From Bacteroidia bacterium (GTDB lineage Bacteria > Bacteroidota > Bacteroidia > B-17B0 > Aurantibacillaceae): a stretch of 56,109 bases of DNA. The stretch's first letter is position 1, and every line of letters begins with the position of its first letter. Location: positions 1 to 56,109 of the forward strand of contig JAGNIU010000021.1 of NCBI GenBank assembly GCA_018000995.1, read 5' to 3'. The position numbers and the translations under genes are program-made. Positions 40,978-48,770 of this stretch are shown piece after piece. The notes under the pieces were generated by a model. That model saw nothing but the letters and a program-made list of their open reading frames with translations. It ran no database searches and had not been told where the DNA came from.

Positions 40978-41037
40978 GGTTAAAGCGCGGTTAAACAGTG
41001 TTAAAGAAAGGTTAAAGTTTAAGGTTATGTGTTAAAG
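40978..41037. promoter_or_regulatory. Five TTAAA-core boxes at helical-turn spacing (probable response-regulator array)
   Basis: The TTAAA cores begin at 40980, 40991, 41001, 41012 and 41032, giving spacings 11, 10, 11 and 20 bp. Four are followed by G and preceded by GG or TG (GGTTAAAG, GGTTAAAC, TGTTAAAG, GGTTAAAG, TGTTAAAG). A weaker GGTTA lies at 41023. Direct repeats one turn apart are the binding pattern of OmpR/PhoB regulators. The array lies between the -7 box of the T9SS gene (40949-40956) and that of the kinase operon (41044-41051). Confidence 0.75.
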
Positions 41038-41043
41038 CTTCTC

Positions 41044-41051
41044 TAAATTTG
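41044..41051 (+). promoter_or_regulatory. -7 box of the kinase/regulator operon
   Basis: TAAATTTG, a match to TAnnTTTG, ending 8 nt before the ATG at 41060. The last TTAAA box (41032-41036) lies immediately upstream of it. Confidence 0.55.
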
Positions 41052-41059
41052 ATTCGGAA

Positions 41060-42904
41060 ATGAAAACATCGAAACGCTATTTACCCATTTTAATAACCTT
41101 TGCGTTGTTGGCTTTAATTGCCTTGCAGATCAATTGGCTTTTTCTTGTTTTCAAACAAAAAGAACAAGAATTAAGTGATAAAACCCGAGATGCTGTTCTC
41201 GAAATGCGTAACCGTTTAAAAGAAGAAGAGGATGCTGAACTTATTGTGGAGAGCATGGACTCTTTGTTACTTACCGATAATATTATAGGTTCAGATTCTA
41301 AAGAGGACATTCGTGTTATTGTTTCCAGCATTAAGAATAAATTAAAGATCGACACTATAAAAAGTGGAGTTCATATAAACCAAGAACTCAGTTTTATTAA
41401 TGATTCCTCTGAATCAACGACCATTGTAAATGTTGCAAATGGCAAAATGAAAAAAATCTTTATTTCTTCTGAATCCAATACCAATCCTGATTACAAAAAA
41501 TATCTCGGTGAATTTAAAAAGTACGGGGAGGAGTATCATAAACACGCTAAAGAATTTCACCGCCTAATCAAGGAATCTAAAGAGCAACCCTCGAAAGAAA
41601 AAATAATTGAATTACAAAACCAAGCCAAGGAAGAAGAAAAAATTGCCAAGCACTTCGAGGAGCTGGCTAAAGAACAAGAATCTTTAGCAAAAGAATTTCA
41701 GAATGAATCTAAATCACTAGAGAAAAAAAGCAAAGAGCAGCAATTCGAACATCAGGTTTTAGAAAAGCAAAAATTAAAAAAGAAAGTCGGAGAACTTCAA
41801 ACTTTGTTTTTCAAAATGGCGCTTAGTTCAGGAACAGTTGCTAAGGACATTGATTCCATGTACAAATACAACAGAATCCAACCCATTTTAAAACAAGAAC
41901 TTTTAAAACAAGGCGTTGATTTAGAACCTGCATTTGCGCTTTATTTTTTTCCGAATCGCCATCCTGCCAGAATCAAATATCACGTCATTTGCGGCACACC
42001 CGACTTTGGAAAAATGTTGCCTGCGTTCTTTAATATGCCTTTTTATTCTTATTCAGAGAACTTCTATGATGGTGAAGTAATTATTAAAATTGATTATGCC
42101 TCAACAACAAATTTTGTAATAAGACAAATGGCCGGTTTGTTAGGTCTTTCATTTTTCATTACGCTGCTGATTGGCTTCGTTATGATTTATACATTCAGAA
42201 GGATGTTAAGTCAGGAAAAATTACATCAATTGAAAAATGATTTCATTAATAATATGACGCATGAATTGAAAACGCCAATTGCGACCATTTCGTTAGCGAT
42301 TGATGGTATTAATAATCCCGCTATTAAAAATGATGAAACCAAATTCAATAATTATACTTCTATTTTAAAAGAAGAAAATAAAAAACTGAACAATCACGTT
42401 GAGCGCGTATTGCAAATGGCTTTACTGGAAAAAGGCGAATTACAGTTAGATAAAAAAGTAGTTGATTTAAAACTACTTCTCGAAAATTGCATCAGCACTC
42501 AACAATTACAAATTCAAAACAAAAAAGCCAAAGTGATGTTACATGCTGCTGAAGAAGTAAGTGTTAACGGAGATGAATTTCATTTAATGAATGCCTTTGC
42601 CAATTTATTAGATAATGCTTTAAAATATTCGGGTGAAAATTGTGAAATCACCATATCTTTAAACAAACAGGGGGAGATTAGTTTTAAAGATAATGGCATC
42701 GGAATTGATAAAGCCGTACAGGAAAAAGTATTTGAAAAATTTTACCGAGCTCAAGGCGGGAATTTACATGACGTAAAAGGATTTGGTTTAGGATTAAGTT
42801 ATGTAAAATCCATTATTGAAGCGCATGGCGGAACTATTGAATTGAAAAGCGAGAAAAACAAAGGCAGTGAATTTATTATTAAATTAAAACCAAATGTCAA
42901 CTAA
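41060..42904 (+). CDS. Sensor histidine kinase with long periplasmic coiled coil
   Basis: A 614-residue membrane kinase. Two transmembrane helices lie near 8-30 (LITFALLALIALQINWLFLV) and 360-385 (MAGLLGLSFFITLLIGFVMI). The periplasmic domain between them has a coiled coil of about 80 residues (about 135-245), rich in Lys, Glu and Gln. There is no HAMP. The HisKA box is MTHELKTPIATISLAIDGI, with H401 as the phosphorylation site. The HATPase_c follows: NLLDNALKYSGENCEI (N-box), FKDNGIGIDKAVQEK (G1) and GFGLGLSYVKSIIEAHGG (G2). Autophosphorylates and passes phosphate to the regulator that overlaps it by 11 bp. Signal unknown; the coiled coil suggests an envelope-stress input. Confidence 0.93.
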   Translation: MKTSKRYLPILITFALLALIALQINWLFLVFKQKEQELSDKTRDAVLEMRNRLKEEEDAELIVESMDSLLLTDNIIGSDSKEDIRVIVSSIKNKLKIDTIKSGVHINQELSFINDSSESTTIVNVANGKMKKIFISSESNTNPDYKKYLGEFKKYGEEYHKHAKEFHRLIKESKEQPSKEKIIELQNQAKEEEKIAKHFEELAKEQESLAKEFQNESKSLEKKSKEQQFEHQVLEKQKLKKKVGELQTLFFKMALSSGTVAKDIDSMYKYNRIQPILKQELLKQGVDLEPAFALYFFPNRHPARIKYHVICGTPDFGKMLPAFFNMPFYSYSENFYDGEVIIKIDYASTTNFVIRQMAGLLGLSFFITLLIGFVMIYTFRRMLSQEKLHQLKNDFINNMTHELKTPIATISLAIDGINNPAIKNDETKFNNYTSILKEENKKLNNHVERVLQMALLEKGELQLDKKVVDLKLLLENCISTQQLQIQNKKAKVMLHAAEEVSVNGDEFHLMNAFANLLDNALKYSGENCEITISLNKQGEISFKDNGIGIDKAVQEKVFEKFYRAQGGNLHDVKGFGLGLSYVKSIIEAHGGTIELKSEKNKGSEFIIKLKPNVN

Positions 42905-43577
42905 AATACTCTTAGTAGAAGACGAGAAAAACTTCGGCATGGTATTGCGGGATTACCTTAGCTTGAATGGTTTTGAAGTAACGCTTTGTGAAAATGGGGA
43001 ATTGGGTTTGGATGCATTTAAAGCCGATAAATTCAATTTATGTGTAGTGGATGTGATGATGCCGAAAAAAGATGGCTTTACTTTAGCTTCCGAAATAAAA
43101 GAATTTAATAAAAATGTTCCCTTCATATTTTTAACCGCTCGGGGTATGCGCGATGATATGATTAAAGGTTATAAATTAGGAGCTGATGATTATATCACTA
43201 AACCATTTGATTCAGAAGTTCTATTATTGAAACTAAAAGCTATTTTAAATAGAAATAGTGTAGATAATTCGGATACGTTTTTACATGAGATTGGGAAATT
43301 TAGTTTCAATGCCAAACTGCGAACTTTAAAATCAGAAAAAAATAAAGAAGAAAAACTCTCTCCAAAAGAAGCTGCGCTCTTAAATTTACTTTGTCAGCAT
43401 AAAAATGATGTTCTCCCAAGAGAAAAAGCTTTAAAACAAATTTGGAACAACGATAGTTACTTTACCGGGAGAAGCATGGACGTTTACATTGTGAAACTCC
43501 GAAAATATTTAGCTTCCGACCCATCTTTAGAAATTAACAACCTTCATGGAAACGGCTACAGCTTAATTGTGCGTTAA
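42894..43577 (+). CDS. OmpR-family response regulator
   Basis: A 227-residue DNA-binding response regulator. The receiver domain has VEDEKNFG acid pair (E9, D10), phospho-acceptor D53 in CVVDVMMPKKDG, the Thr of FLTARG and the Lys of ITKPFDSE. The C-terminal winged helix is LSPKEAALLNLLCQHKNDVL, then REKALKQIWNNDSYFTGRSM and VYIVKLRKYLASDPSLEINN. OmpR-type factors bind tandem direct repeats, and the TTAAA array upstream of the operon fits that well. It overlaps the kinase gene by 11 bp, so the pair is translated together. Autoregulation is probable. Confidence 0.95.
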   Translation: MSTKILLVEDEKNFGMVLRDYLSLNGFEVTLCENGELGLDAFKADKFNLCVVDVMMPKKDGFTLASEIKEFNKNVPFIFLTARGMRDDMIKGYKLGADDYITKPFDSEVLLLKLKAILNRNSVDNSDTFLHEIGKFSFNAKLRTLKSEKNKEEKLSPKEAALLNLLCQHKNDVLPREKALKQIWNNDSYFTGRSMDVYIVKLRKYLASDPSLEINNLHGNGYSLIVR

Positions 43578-43619
43578 ACATACGTAGTACTGCGTATAGT
43601 CACGATTCACAATTTACTC

Positions 43620-43627
43620 TATCTTTG
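43620..43627 (+). promoter_or_regulatory. -7 box of the small Cys-rich lipoprotein gene
   Basis: TATCTTTG, a full match to TAnnTTTG, ending 15 nt before the ATG at 43643. It overlaps the TTG at 43625, which supports the ATG as the real start. Confidence 0.55.
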
Positions 43628-43642
43628 AATAAAAATAAGCTT

Positions 43643-43867
43643 ATGAAATTTGCTCTTCCTTTATTGTTCGTGTTTCTTATCGCTTTTACTTCTTGTAAAA
43701 AAGATTACCAATGTGTTTGTACCAATACGAATACAGGAACTATTTCACGTGGTGATAAAATGAGTGCAGGTCCGTTCACAAAAGCAGCAACTGAAACTAC
43801 CTGTGAAAACAATAATAATCTTTCAGCTGGCTCGCTAAAAGATTGTCATTTGGAAGATTACCAGTAA
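43643..43867 (+). CDS. Small Cys-rich lipoprotein, paralogue of 6467-6724
   Basis: A 74-residue lipoprotein. MKFALPLLFVFLIAFTSC is the signal with lipobox FTSC; the mature start CKKDYQCVCTNTNTGTISRG closely follows CKKTYHCTCNTAST of the protein at 6467-6724. Later KAATETTCENNNNLSAGSL and DCHLEDYQ give two further Cys. Four Cys after the lipid one suggests two disulfides or a metal site. Start placed at ATG 43643, downstream of the -7 box. Single gene, convergent with the 2TM gene. Function unknown. Confidence 0.75.
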   Translation: MKFALPLLFVFLIAFTSCKKDYQCVCTNTNTGTISRGDKMSAGPFTKAATETTCENNNNLSAGSLKDCHLEDYQ

Positions 43868-43875
43868 TTGGAATT

Positions 43876-44172
43876 TTACTTTTGTTTATCTTTTAACTTT
43901 TGGTATTCCTTCTCAACCTTATCTACTGTATTTCCACGCATGTAAACACCAACTCCGTGCCAAAATAAACCAAAGCCCCAACCTAGTGTACAAAAAGTAG
44001 GCCATGGAATACCCGAATGATGTCCATCATCTGCATGTCTGTAATCCGTAAAATACCACATCACCCAAAAGAAAATATTAATCACAAAATAAGTGATTAA
44101 ATGATTTTTGAAACCAACCCGACGTTTAGCTTCTTTCCATAACATTTTGTCTTTTTCGTTTTCTAACTCCAT
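43876..44172 (-). CDS. 2TM domain-containing membrane protein
   Basis: A 98-residue protein with two transmembrane helices: the family start EAKRRVGFKNHLITYFVINI with FFWVMWYF, then a His/Asp-rich loop (TDYRHADDGHHSGIPWPTFC) and TLGWGFGLFWHGVGVYM with a cytoplasmic basic tail. This is the Bacteroidota 2TM domain; some members regulate a histidine kinase or a LytTR factor. It is 10 bp downstream of the HTH_34 gene, so it belongs to that operon. The conserved His/Trp pattern may bind a metal, which is inference. Confidence 0.85.
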   Translation of the reverse strand: MELENEKDKMLWKEAKRRVGFKNHLITYFVINIFFWVMWYFTDYRHADDGHHSGIPWPTFCTLGWGFGLFWHGVGVYMRGNTVDKVEKEYQKLKDKQK

Positions 44173-44182
44173 GATTTTAATT

Positions 44183-44470
44183 TTAGTGTTTAGTTAAATA
44201 GCTTTTTATATTTTTTACGTATTCTTCAAAAGCTTTAATACCTACAGGCGTTATTTTACAAATGGTTTGCGGATAATTGTCTTTAAACTTTTTTTCAACT
44301 TCAATATAGCCCGCTTCTTTCAACTTTTGTATTTGTACACTTAAGTTTCCGGCTGTTGAATCGGTTTGTTCTTTCAGATAAGTGAATTCCGCTTCCTTTA
44401 CCGATACCAATAATGAGATAACAGCCAGTCGTAATTGAGAATGTAATATGGGATCGAGGTCCTTAAACAT
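44183..44470 (-). CDS. Winged-helix transcriptional regulator (HTH_34 type)
   Basis: A 95-residue DNA-binding protein. LDPILHSQLRLAVISLLVSV starts the fold, EAEFTYLKEQTDSTAGNLSV is the recognition helix, and QIQKLKEAGYIEVEKKFKDN is the wing, then the dimer helix VGIKAFEEYVKNIKSY. MarR-like HTH_34 factors act as small repressors. It lies between a five-to-six-helix membrane protein (8-bp overlap) and a 2TM protein. The palindrome at 45092-45106, next to the operon's -7 box, is a likely operator. Confidence 0.9.
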   Translation of the reverse strand: MFKDLDPILHSQLRLAVISLLVSVKEAEFTYLKEQTDSTAGNLSVQIQKLKEAGYIEVEKKFKDNYPQTICKITPVGIKAFEEYVKNIKSYLTKH

Positions 44471-45050
44471 GTTTTGCTTGTTGCTTAAATTTAAATTGTA
44501 ACAGGTGACCCGGGATAATGTACGACACCAATACAGAAAGTGCTAGTAATAAAATTTGTGTATGGAAGTCTACAAAAAATGCGCCAACACTTATTGGAAA
44601 ACTTAAAGCGCCAAAAATAACAAGAGGCATAAATTTTAAAATGCCGCCGTAAATAAACGTAGTTAAAGCGTACAATAATATTACCATTGGATAACAATTG
44701 AGTTGGAGTTTCCAACCCATGACTAAAATAATTGTTAAACTAATACCGAATGCGATTCCGATATACATCATGTATTCATCAACAAATGATTTTACATTTT
44801 CTTTTTTGCTTTTACGCATAGCATATATCATAGTAAAAATTCCACCCGCCGGCATGGCATACCAAACTACAAAAGCATTTTCGAATTGCATTTTTACTAA
44901 AACATAAAATGTAGTGGCTACTAAAAATACCAACCAACCCCAGAAAATAAATAAGAATCCGTTTTCTTGTAATTTATTTTGAGCCTTATTAATCATGGTA
45001 TTGATTAATGCTAAGCTTTCTTCAGGTTTAAAAATTTCTTTGTCTTCCAT
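44463..45050 (-). CDS. Polytopic membrane protein of the HTH_34 operon
   Basis: A 195-residue membrane protein of about six helices after an N-terminal region (MEDKEIFKPEESLALINTMI, NKAQNKLQENG). Helices include FLFIFWGWLVFLVATTFYVL, AMPAGGIFTMIYAM, YIGIAFGISLTIILVMGW and ILLLALSVLVSYIIPGHLLQ. No domain recognised by name. First gene of the operon, with the HTH_34 gene overlapping by 8 bp. Such membrane protein plus HTH pairs sense lipid or drug stress in other phyla, which is only an analogy here. Confidence 0.75.
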   Translation of the reverse strand: MEDKEIFKPEESLALINTMINKAQNKLQENGFLFIFWGWLVFLVATTFYVLVKMQFENAFVVWYAMPAGGIFTMIYAMRKSKKENVKSFVDEYMMYIGIAFGISLTIILVMGWKLQLNCYPMVILLYALTTFIYGGILKFMPLVIFGALSFPISVGAFFVDFHTQILLLALSVLVSYIIPGHLLQFKFKQQAKHV

Positions 45051-45091
45051 TTTTAATTTTTGTTATTGTTTTACATCACAAACGTAAAGTA

Positions 45092-45114
45092 GTTTATAAT
45101 ATAAACCAAATATA
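45092..45114 (-). promoter_or_regulatory. Promoter and operator of the HTH_34 operon
   Basis: TATATTTG on the minus strand (45107-45114 as CAAATATA) matches TAnnTTTG. Directly downstream of it, at the expected start point of transcription, is GTTTAT-AAT-ATAAAC (45092-45106), with perfect 6-bp arms. A repressor bound there would block transcription. The ATG at 45050 lies about 42 nt on. No -33 box is clear. Confidence 0.6.
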
Positions 45115-45191
45115 TTTTATAAAATACTGATTATTAGCTGATTAAATTTTAATACTGGAAGATTATTGGTGGTTTATGAGGCTCAGTTTAA

Positions 45192-45836
45192 CTATTTGCT
45201 GAGCATTTTTTTACAATCCTCAAACTCTTTCTTTGCCATTTCTGCACCCCAATTTGGCTCAGTGTCTGTTAAAGGTTTGAAGGTTCTGTATTTGTCAACC
45301 GACTTCTGATAATACTTCAGCGCGAATTTTGGTCCGCCTCCTAATTTCGCAGGTGTATTCATTACTGTTTTTGCTTTTATTAGCCAGGCGCGCGGATTTT
45401 CAGGATTAATAGATGTTGCTCTATCACTTTGTTTATTGGCAAGTGGTCCGAATTTAATTTGACGCCCTGCTCTATCCACAGTTATTTTTGCACCTGAACT
45501 CATGGCCATTAACACATAAGCTTCAGAATTATTTGGAGCCATTGAATCTAACTGATGTAAAAATTTATCGGCTCTTGCACAATAATCATCTGTGCGTAGT
45601 GTATCCGTAAAAGCTAAATATAAATTTGTAAGAGCGCCGTAATAATACGCCTCATGCAATTTTTTTTTGTCGGCAATAAATTTGTTGAAGTTTTGTTCAG
45701 CCGCCAAATATTCATCCACAGTTTTTGCGGATTCTAATTGCTGAATTGATTTACGCATCGATTGCGAGAATACAGCTGTGGTAATTAAAGTCAATACCAC
45801 AAACAGTTTCAAAGCAATTTTTAAGGGCTGTTTCAT
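45192..45836 (-). CDS. Exported TPR-like hypothetical protein
   Basis: A 214-residue exported protein with signal peptide MKQPLKIALKLFVVLTLITT and then AVFSQ. The mature part is alpha-helical with TPR-like pairs (DEYLAAEQNFNKFIADKKKL, EAYYYGALTNLYLAFTDTLR, INPENPRAWLIKAKTVMNTP) and ends with AEMAKKEFEDCKKMLSK. No sorting domain. Function unknown. The stop codon lies inside a loose hairpin (GCTCAG/CTGAGC, 45181-45204). The next gene upstream is 81 bp away on the same strand. Confidence 0.7.
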   Translation of the reverse strand: MKQPLKIALKLFVVLTLITTAVFSQSMRKSIQQLESAKTVDEYLAAEQNFNKFIADKKKLHEAYYYGALTNLYLAFTDTLRTDDYCARADKFLHQLDSMAPNNSEAYVLMAMSSGAKITVDRAGRQIKFGPLANKQSDRATSINPENPRAWLIKAKTVMNTPAKLGGGPKFALKYYQKSVDKYRTFKPLTDTEPNWGAEMAKKEFEDCKKMLSK

Positions 45837-45917
45837 AAATACAATTCAATATAAAATACTTTATAAAATAAAGCAATTCTATTTTCACATACTGCTGATA
45901 TTCAGCATTGTAAATAT

Positions 45918-46829
45918 TTAATTTTTCATCTTCTGAAAGTTAAATCCTATTTTAAAACCTGTTTCTATTATCGGAAATGTTTGAAATTGTTCTGTATATC
46001 CAACATCAGGAAAGCCTTTACTGGCATAATATATTGTTCTTGTTTCTATTGTATTTATCCTTCTTTCCCGATATCTTATTCCAAATCCATAAAAGAAATC
46101 GATATATAAAAAACCATTTGCAGATGCGTATTCGTGTCCGTGCATAATTGAAAATCCCAAAACAATAGCTTCTTCGCTTCTTTTATATGTCACAAAATTA
46201 TCATAATGATTACCCTCATAAACTTTATCAGTGAATTCATGATTGTTATAAGATAGTGTTTTACCGAGAATCTGAAAATTCCAATAATCACTTAATGTAC
46301 CCGCCGTATAAATTTTGACATTTGCCCTTAAAGCATACCCTTGGTAAACTGTGCCTGGCCATCTATCCTGACTTGGTGATAATGGAAGGGGGTCAAGCGC
46401 TTCGCTAGTATGAACTACTCCTCCCGCTACGCCTAATGCTATCCATTTATTAATTCCAAATTCTAAACCCAAATTATACTCAGCCAACATATTCTTTGGA
46501 ATATTGGTATAAATTGAAAGTAGTTTTACATTTCGTTCCTTTTTTATTGGTGATGTGTTTTCAATTGTTGTTGGGCTACTTGGTAAACTTTTCTCGACTT
46601 TAAACTCATCAACTGTTCCGTTCTTATAATGAATTAAGCGTACTTCGCCTTTTAATATTGAGTATACAGGTCCTGATGGATTGTCGATATTTTTATATTT
46701 TACTAAATCTCCAATCTCAATAATGTTTGCCACTATTCTTAAATCATTCTTCAATATTATAGTGTCCTGCGCCTTAAGTTGGGTCACAAAAAAAGAAACT
46801 AAAAGGAAATATTTTAAACACCACCTCAT
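45918..46829 (-). CDS. Exported hypothetical protein
   Basis: A 303-residue exported protein. Signal MRWCLKYFLLVSFFVTQLKA, then QDTIILKNDLRIVANIIEIG and LVKYKNIDNPSGPVYSI, a beta-strand-rich domain seen at the start of many Bacteroidota surface proteins (about residues 20-80). The rest (about 100-303) has amphipathic strands (AEYNLGLEFGINKWIALGVA, FLYIDFFYGFGIRYRERRI) and ends ETGFKIGFNFQKMKN, so it may be an outer membrane barrel. No function recognised. Next gene on the same strand is uvrC, 24 bp away. Confidence 0.65.
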   Translation of the reverse strand: MRWCLKYFLLVSFFVTQLKAQDTIILKNDLRIVANIIEIGDLVKYKNIDNPSGPVYSILKGEVRLIHYKNGTVDEFKVEKSLPSSPTTIENTSPIKKERNVKLLSIYTNIPKNMLAEYNLGLEFGINKWIALGVAGGVVHTSEALDPLPLSPSQDRWPGTVYQGYALRANVKIYTAGTLSDYWNFQILGKTLSYNNHEFTDKVYEGNHYDNFVTYKRSEEAIVLGFSIMHGHEYASANGFLYIDFFYGFGIRYRERRINTIETRTIYYASKGFPDVGYTEQFQTFPIIETGFKIGFNFQKMKN

Positions 46830-46853
46830 ATACTAAATTAAAAATACGGAATT

Positions 46854-48659
46854 TTATTTAGTTTTAAAAAACTCCCACACCAATTTAGCTTTAGAGTTGC
46901 CAATTATTTTAGTGAGTTCTTCGAGCGTCGCTTCTTTAATATTCTTTACTGATTTTAATTCGGTCAATAATTTCTGAGCTGTGATATCGCTGATACCTTT
47001 TATTTCACTTAGTTCGCTTTTAAAAGTTTCTCTGCTTCGTTTATTACGATGATGCGTAATACCGAAACGATGCGCTTCATCGCGGATTTGCTGAATCACT
47101 TTTAATGTTTCGCTCCGCTTATCTAAATACATAGGAATAGAATCTCCGGGAAAATAAATTTCTTCCAACCGTTTTGCAATTCCTATGATCGCCACCTTTC
47201 CATAAAGCTCTAATTTCATTAAACTATTAACGGCTGCGCTTAATTGCCCTTTGCCTCCATCAATAACTATTAAATTCGGCATTGGTAATTTTTCTTCCAA
47301 CACTCGTGAGTAACGACGGAAAATAATTTCTTCCATAGTTGCAAAATCATCAGGACCTTCAACCGTCTTTACATTAAAATGTCGGTATTCCTTTTTTGCG
47401 GGTTTGCCATCAATAAAAACAGGCATCGCGCTTACTGCAAATTCACCTTGTATGTTTGAATTATCAAATCCTTCAATACGTCGTGGTTCTTCTTTCATTC
47501 GCAAATCTTTCATCATTTGTTGCATGATGCGATTGGTGTGTCGGTCTGGATCCGTTAAAGCCACTTGTTTTTCCCTCTCAAATTTGTGAGCCTTTGCATT
47601 CCGCAAACATAAATCGAGCAAGTGCTTTTTGTCGCCAATTTTTGGAATATAATATTTTGTATCCGGAAATTTAAATTCAGGTTCTTCTTCTACAATTATT
47701 TCTTTGCTTTGAGAATTATAACGCTGACGAATTTCATTCATGGCAAATACCAACATTTCTTCAGGAGTTTCATCTAATTGTTTTTTCAATTCTAAAACTT
47801 GTGCTTGAACAATTGCTCCGTTATAGATTTTGAAATAACTTACGTAAGAAATATTGTCCTCATGAATAGCGGCAAAAACATCCGTATCCGTAATACTTGG
47901 ATGAACAATGGTTGATTTACTCTGATATTTTTCTAATAGTTCGATTTTGTTTTTTAACTCCTCCGCTTTTTCAAATTCCAAATTAGAAGCGAGAGATTGC
48001 ATTTCTTTTTTGATATCCTTTAAAGCAAAAGCAAATTCGCCTTTGATGATTTTCCGAATTTGTTTCATATCCTCATCATACTCTTCAAAACTTTGCTTTC
48101 CCTCACAAGGGGCTTTACATCTGCCAATATGAAATTCTAAACACGCGCGGAACTTTTTCTTTTCGATATTGGATTCTGATAAATCGTAACTACAAGTTCT
48201 TAATTTGTACAGCTGTCGAATTAAATCTAACAACGCATGCATTACTAAAACGGAAGGATAGGGCCCGAAGTATTCTGAACCATCTTTAATTTGTTTACGT
48301 GTATAAAATAATCTTGGGAAGCGTTCATTCTTAATAATAATCCAAGGATATGTTTTATCATCGCGTAGATTTACGTTGTACTTTGGCTTTAAACTCTTGA
48401 TTAAATTATTTTCCAGAAGCAATGCATCTAACTCCGTGTTTACTTTTACGGTTTTGATGTCGTTGATCTTTTTCACCAATAAACGTAAGCGTCCGTTATC
48501 ATGTTCTTTAGTAAAATAAGAAGTAACGCGTTTTTTTAAATTCTTTGCTTTCCCAACATACAATAACATATTCTCTTTATCGTAATACTGGTACACACCC
48601 GGACCATCCGATAAAGTTTTTAATAAGGTTTGAATATGTTCAGGGAAATTTTCGGTCAC
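46854..48659 (-). CDS. uvrC: Excinuclease ABC subunit C
   Basis: The 601-residue nuclease of nucleotide excision repair; it cuts on both sides of a lesion held by UvrB. Domains in order: GIY-YIG (about 15-95; GPGVYQYYDKENMLLYVGKA), Cys-containing CRACLEFHIGRCKAPCEGK-type region (about 150-180), UVR domain for UvrB binding (about 205-240; SNLEFEKAEELKNKIELLEK), the RNase H-like nuclease (about 385-535; RIEGFDNSNIQGEFAVSAMP, NLIVIDGGKGQLSAAVNSL), and a C-terminal helix-hairpin-helix (about 550-600; IKGISDITAQKLLTELKS). All expected parts are present. Preceded by a short repeat region. Confidence 0.95.
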   Translation of the reverse strand: MTENFPEHIQTLLKTLSDGPGVYQYYDKENMLLYVGKAKNLKKRVTSYFTKEHDNGRLRLLVKKINDIKTVKVNTELDALLLENNLIKSLKPKYNVNLRDDKTYPWIIIKNERFPRLFYTRKQIKDGSEYFGPYPSVLVMHALLDLIRQLYKLRTCSYDLSESNIEKKKFRACLEFHIGRCKAPCEGKQSFEEYDEDMKQIRKIIKGEFAFALKDIKKEMQSLASNLEFEKAEELKNKIELLEKYQSKSTIVHPSITDTDVFAAIHEDNISYVSYFKIYNGAIVQAQVLELKKQLDETPEEMLVFAMNEIRQRYNSQSKEIIVEEEPEFKFPDTKYYIPKIGDKKHLLDLCLRNAKAHKFEREKQVALTDPDRHTNRIMQQMMKDLRMKEEPRRIEGFDNSNIQGEFAVSAMPVFIDGKPAKKEYRHFNVKTVEGPDDFATMEEIIFRRYSRVLEEKLPMPNLIVIDGGKGQLSAAVNSLMKLELYGKVAIIGIAKRLEEIYFPGDSIPMYLDKRSETLKVIQQIRDEAHRFGITHHRNKRSRETFKSELSEIKGISDITAQKLLTELKSVKNIKEATLEELTKIIGNSKAKLVWEFFKTK

Positions 48660-48687
48660 TACATAAAGTTAATAAATAATCACTATG

Positions 48688-48750
48688 CGTGAGGGATTGT
48701 AGCGGAAAGCCCGGAGCTTTTTCAGCGAGGACTTGCAGCGGAAAGCCCGA
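48688..48750. repeat. Two copies of a GCGGAAAGCCCG intergenic repeat
   Basis: GCGTGAGGGATTGTAGCGGA with AAGCCCGG after it (48688-48713) and GCGAGGACTTGCAGCGGAAA with GCCCGA after it (48725-48750) are imperfect direct copies 37 bp apart, in the 111-bp space between uvrC and asnS. The AGCGGAAAGCCCG core recurs in many Bacteroidota genomes, as I recall. A CCCGAAGGGGCACGCCC tail follows the second copy. Confidence 0.6.
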
Positions 48751-48770
48751 CCCGAAGGGGCACGCCCAAA

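Noticed and set aside
45181..45204. GCTCAG/CTGAGC inverted repeat around a stop codon
   Set aside because: The loop is 12 nt and no T-run follows on the minus strand, so a terminator is not supported.
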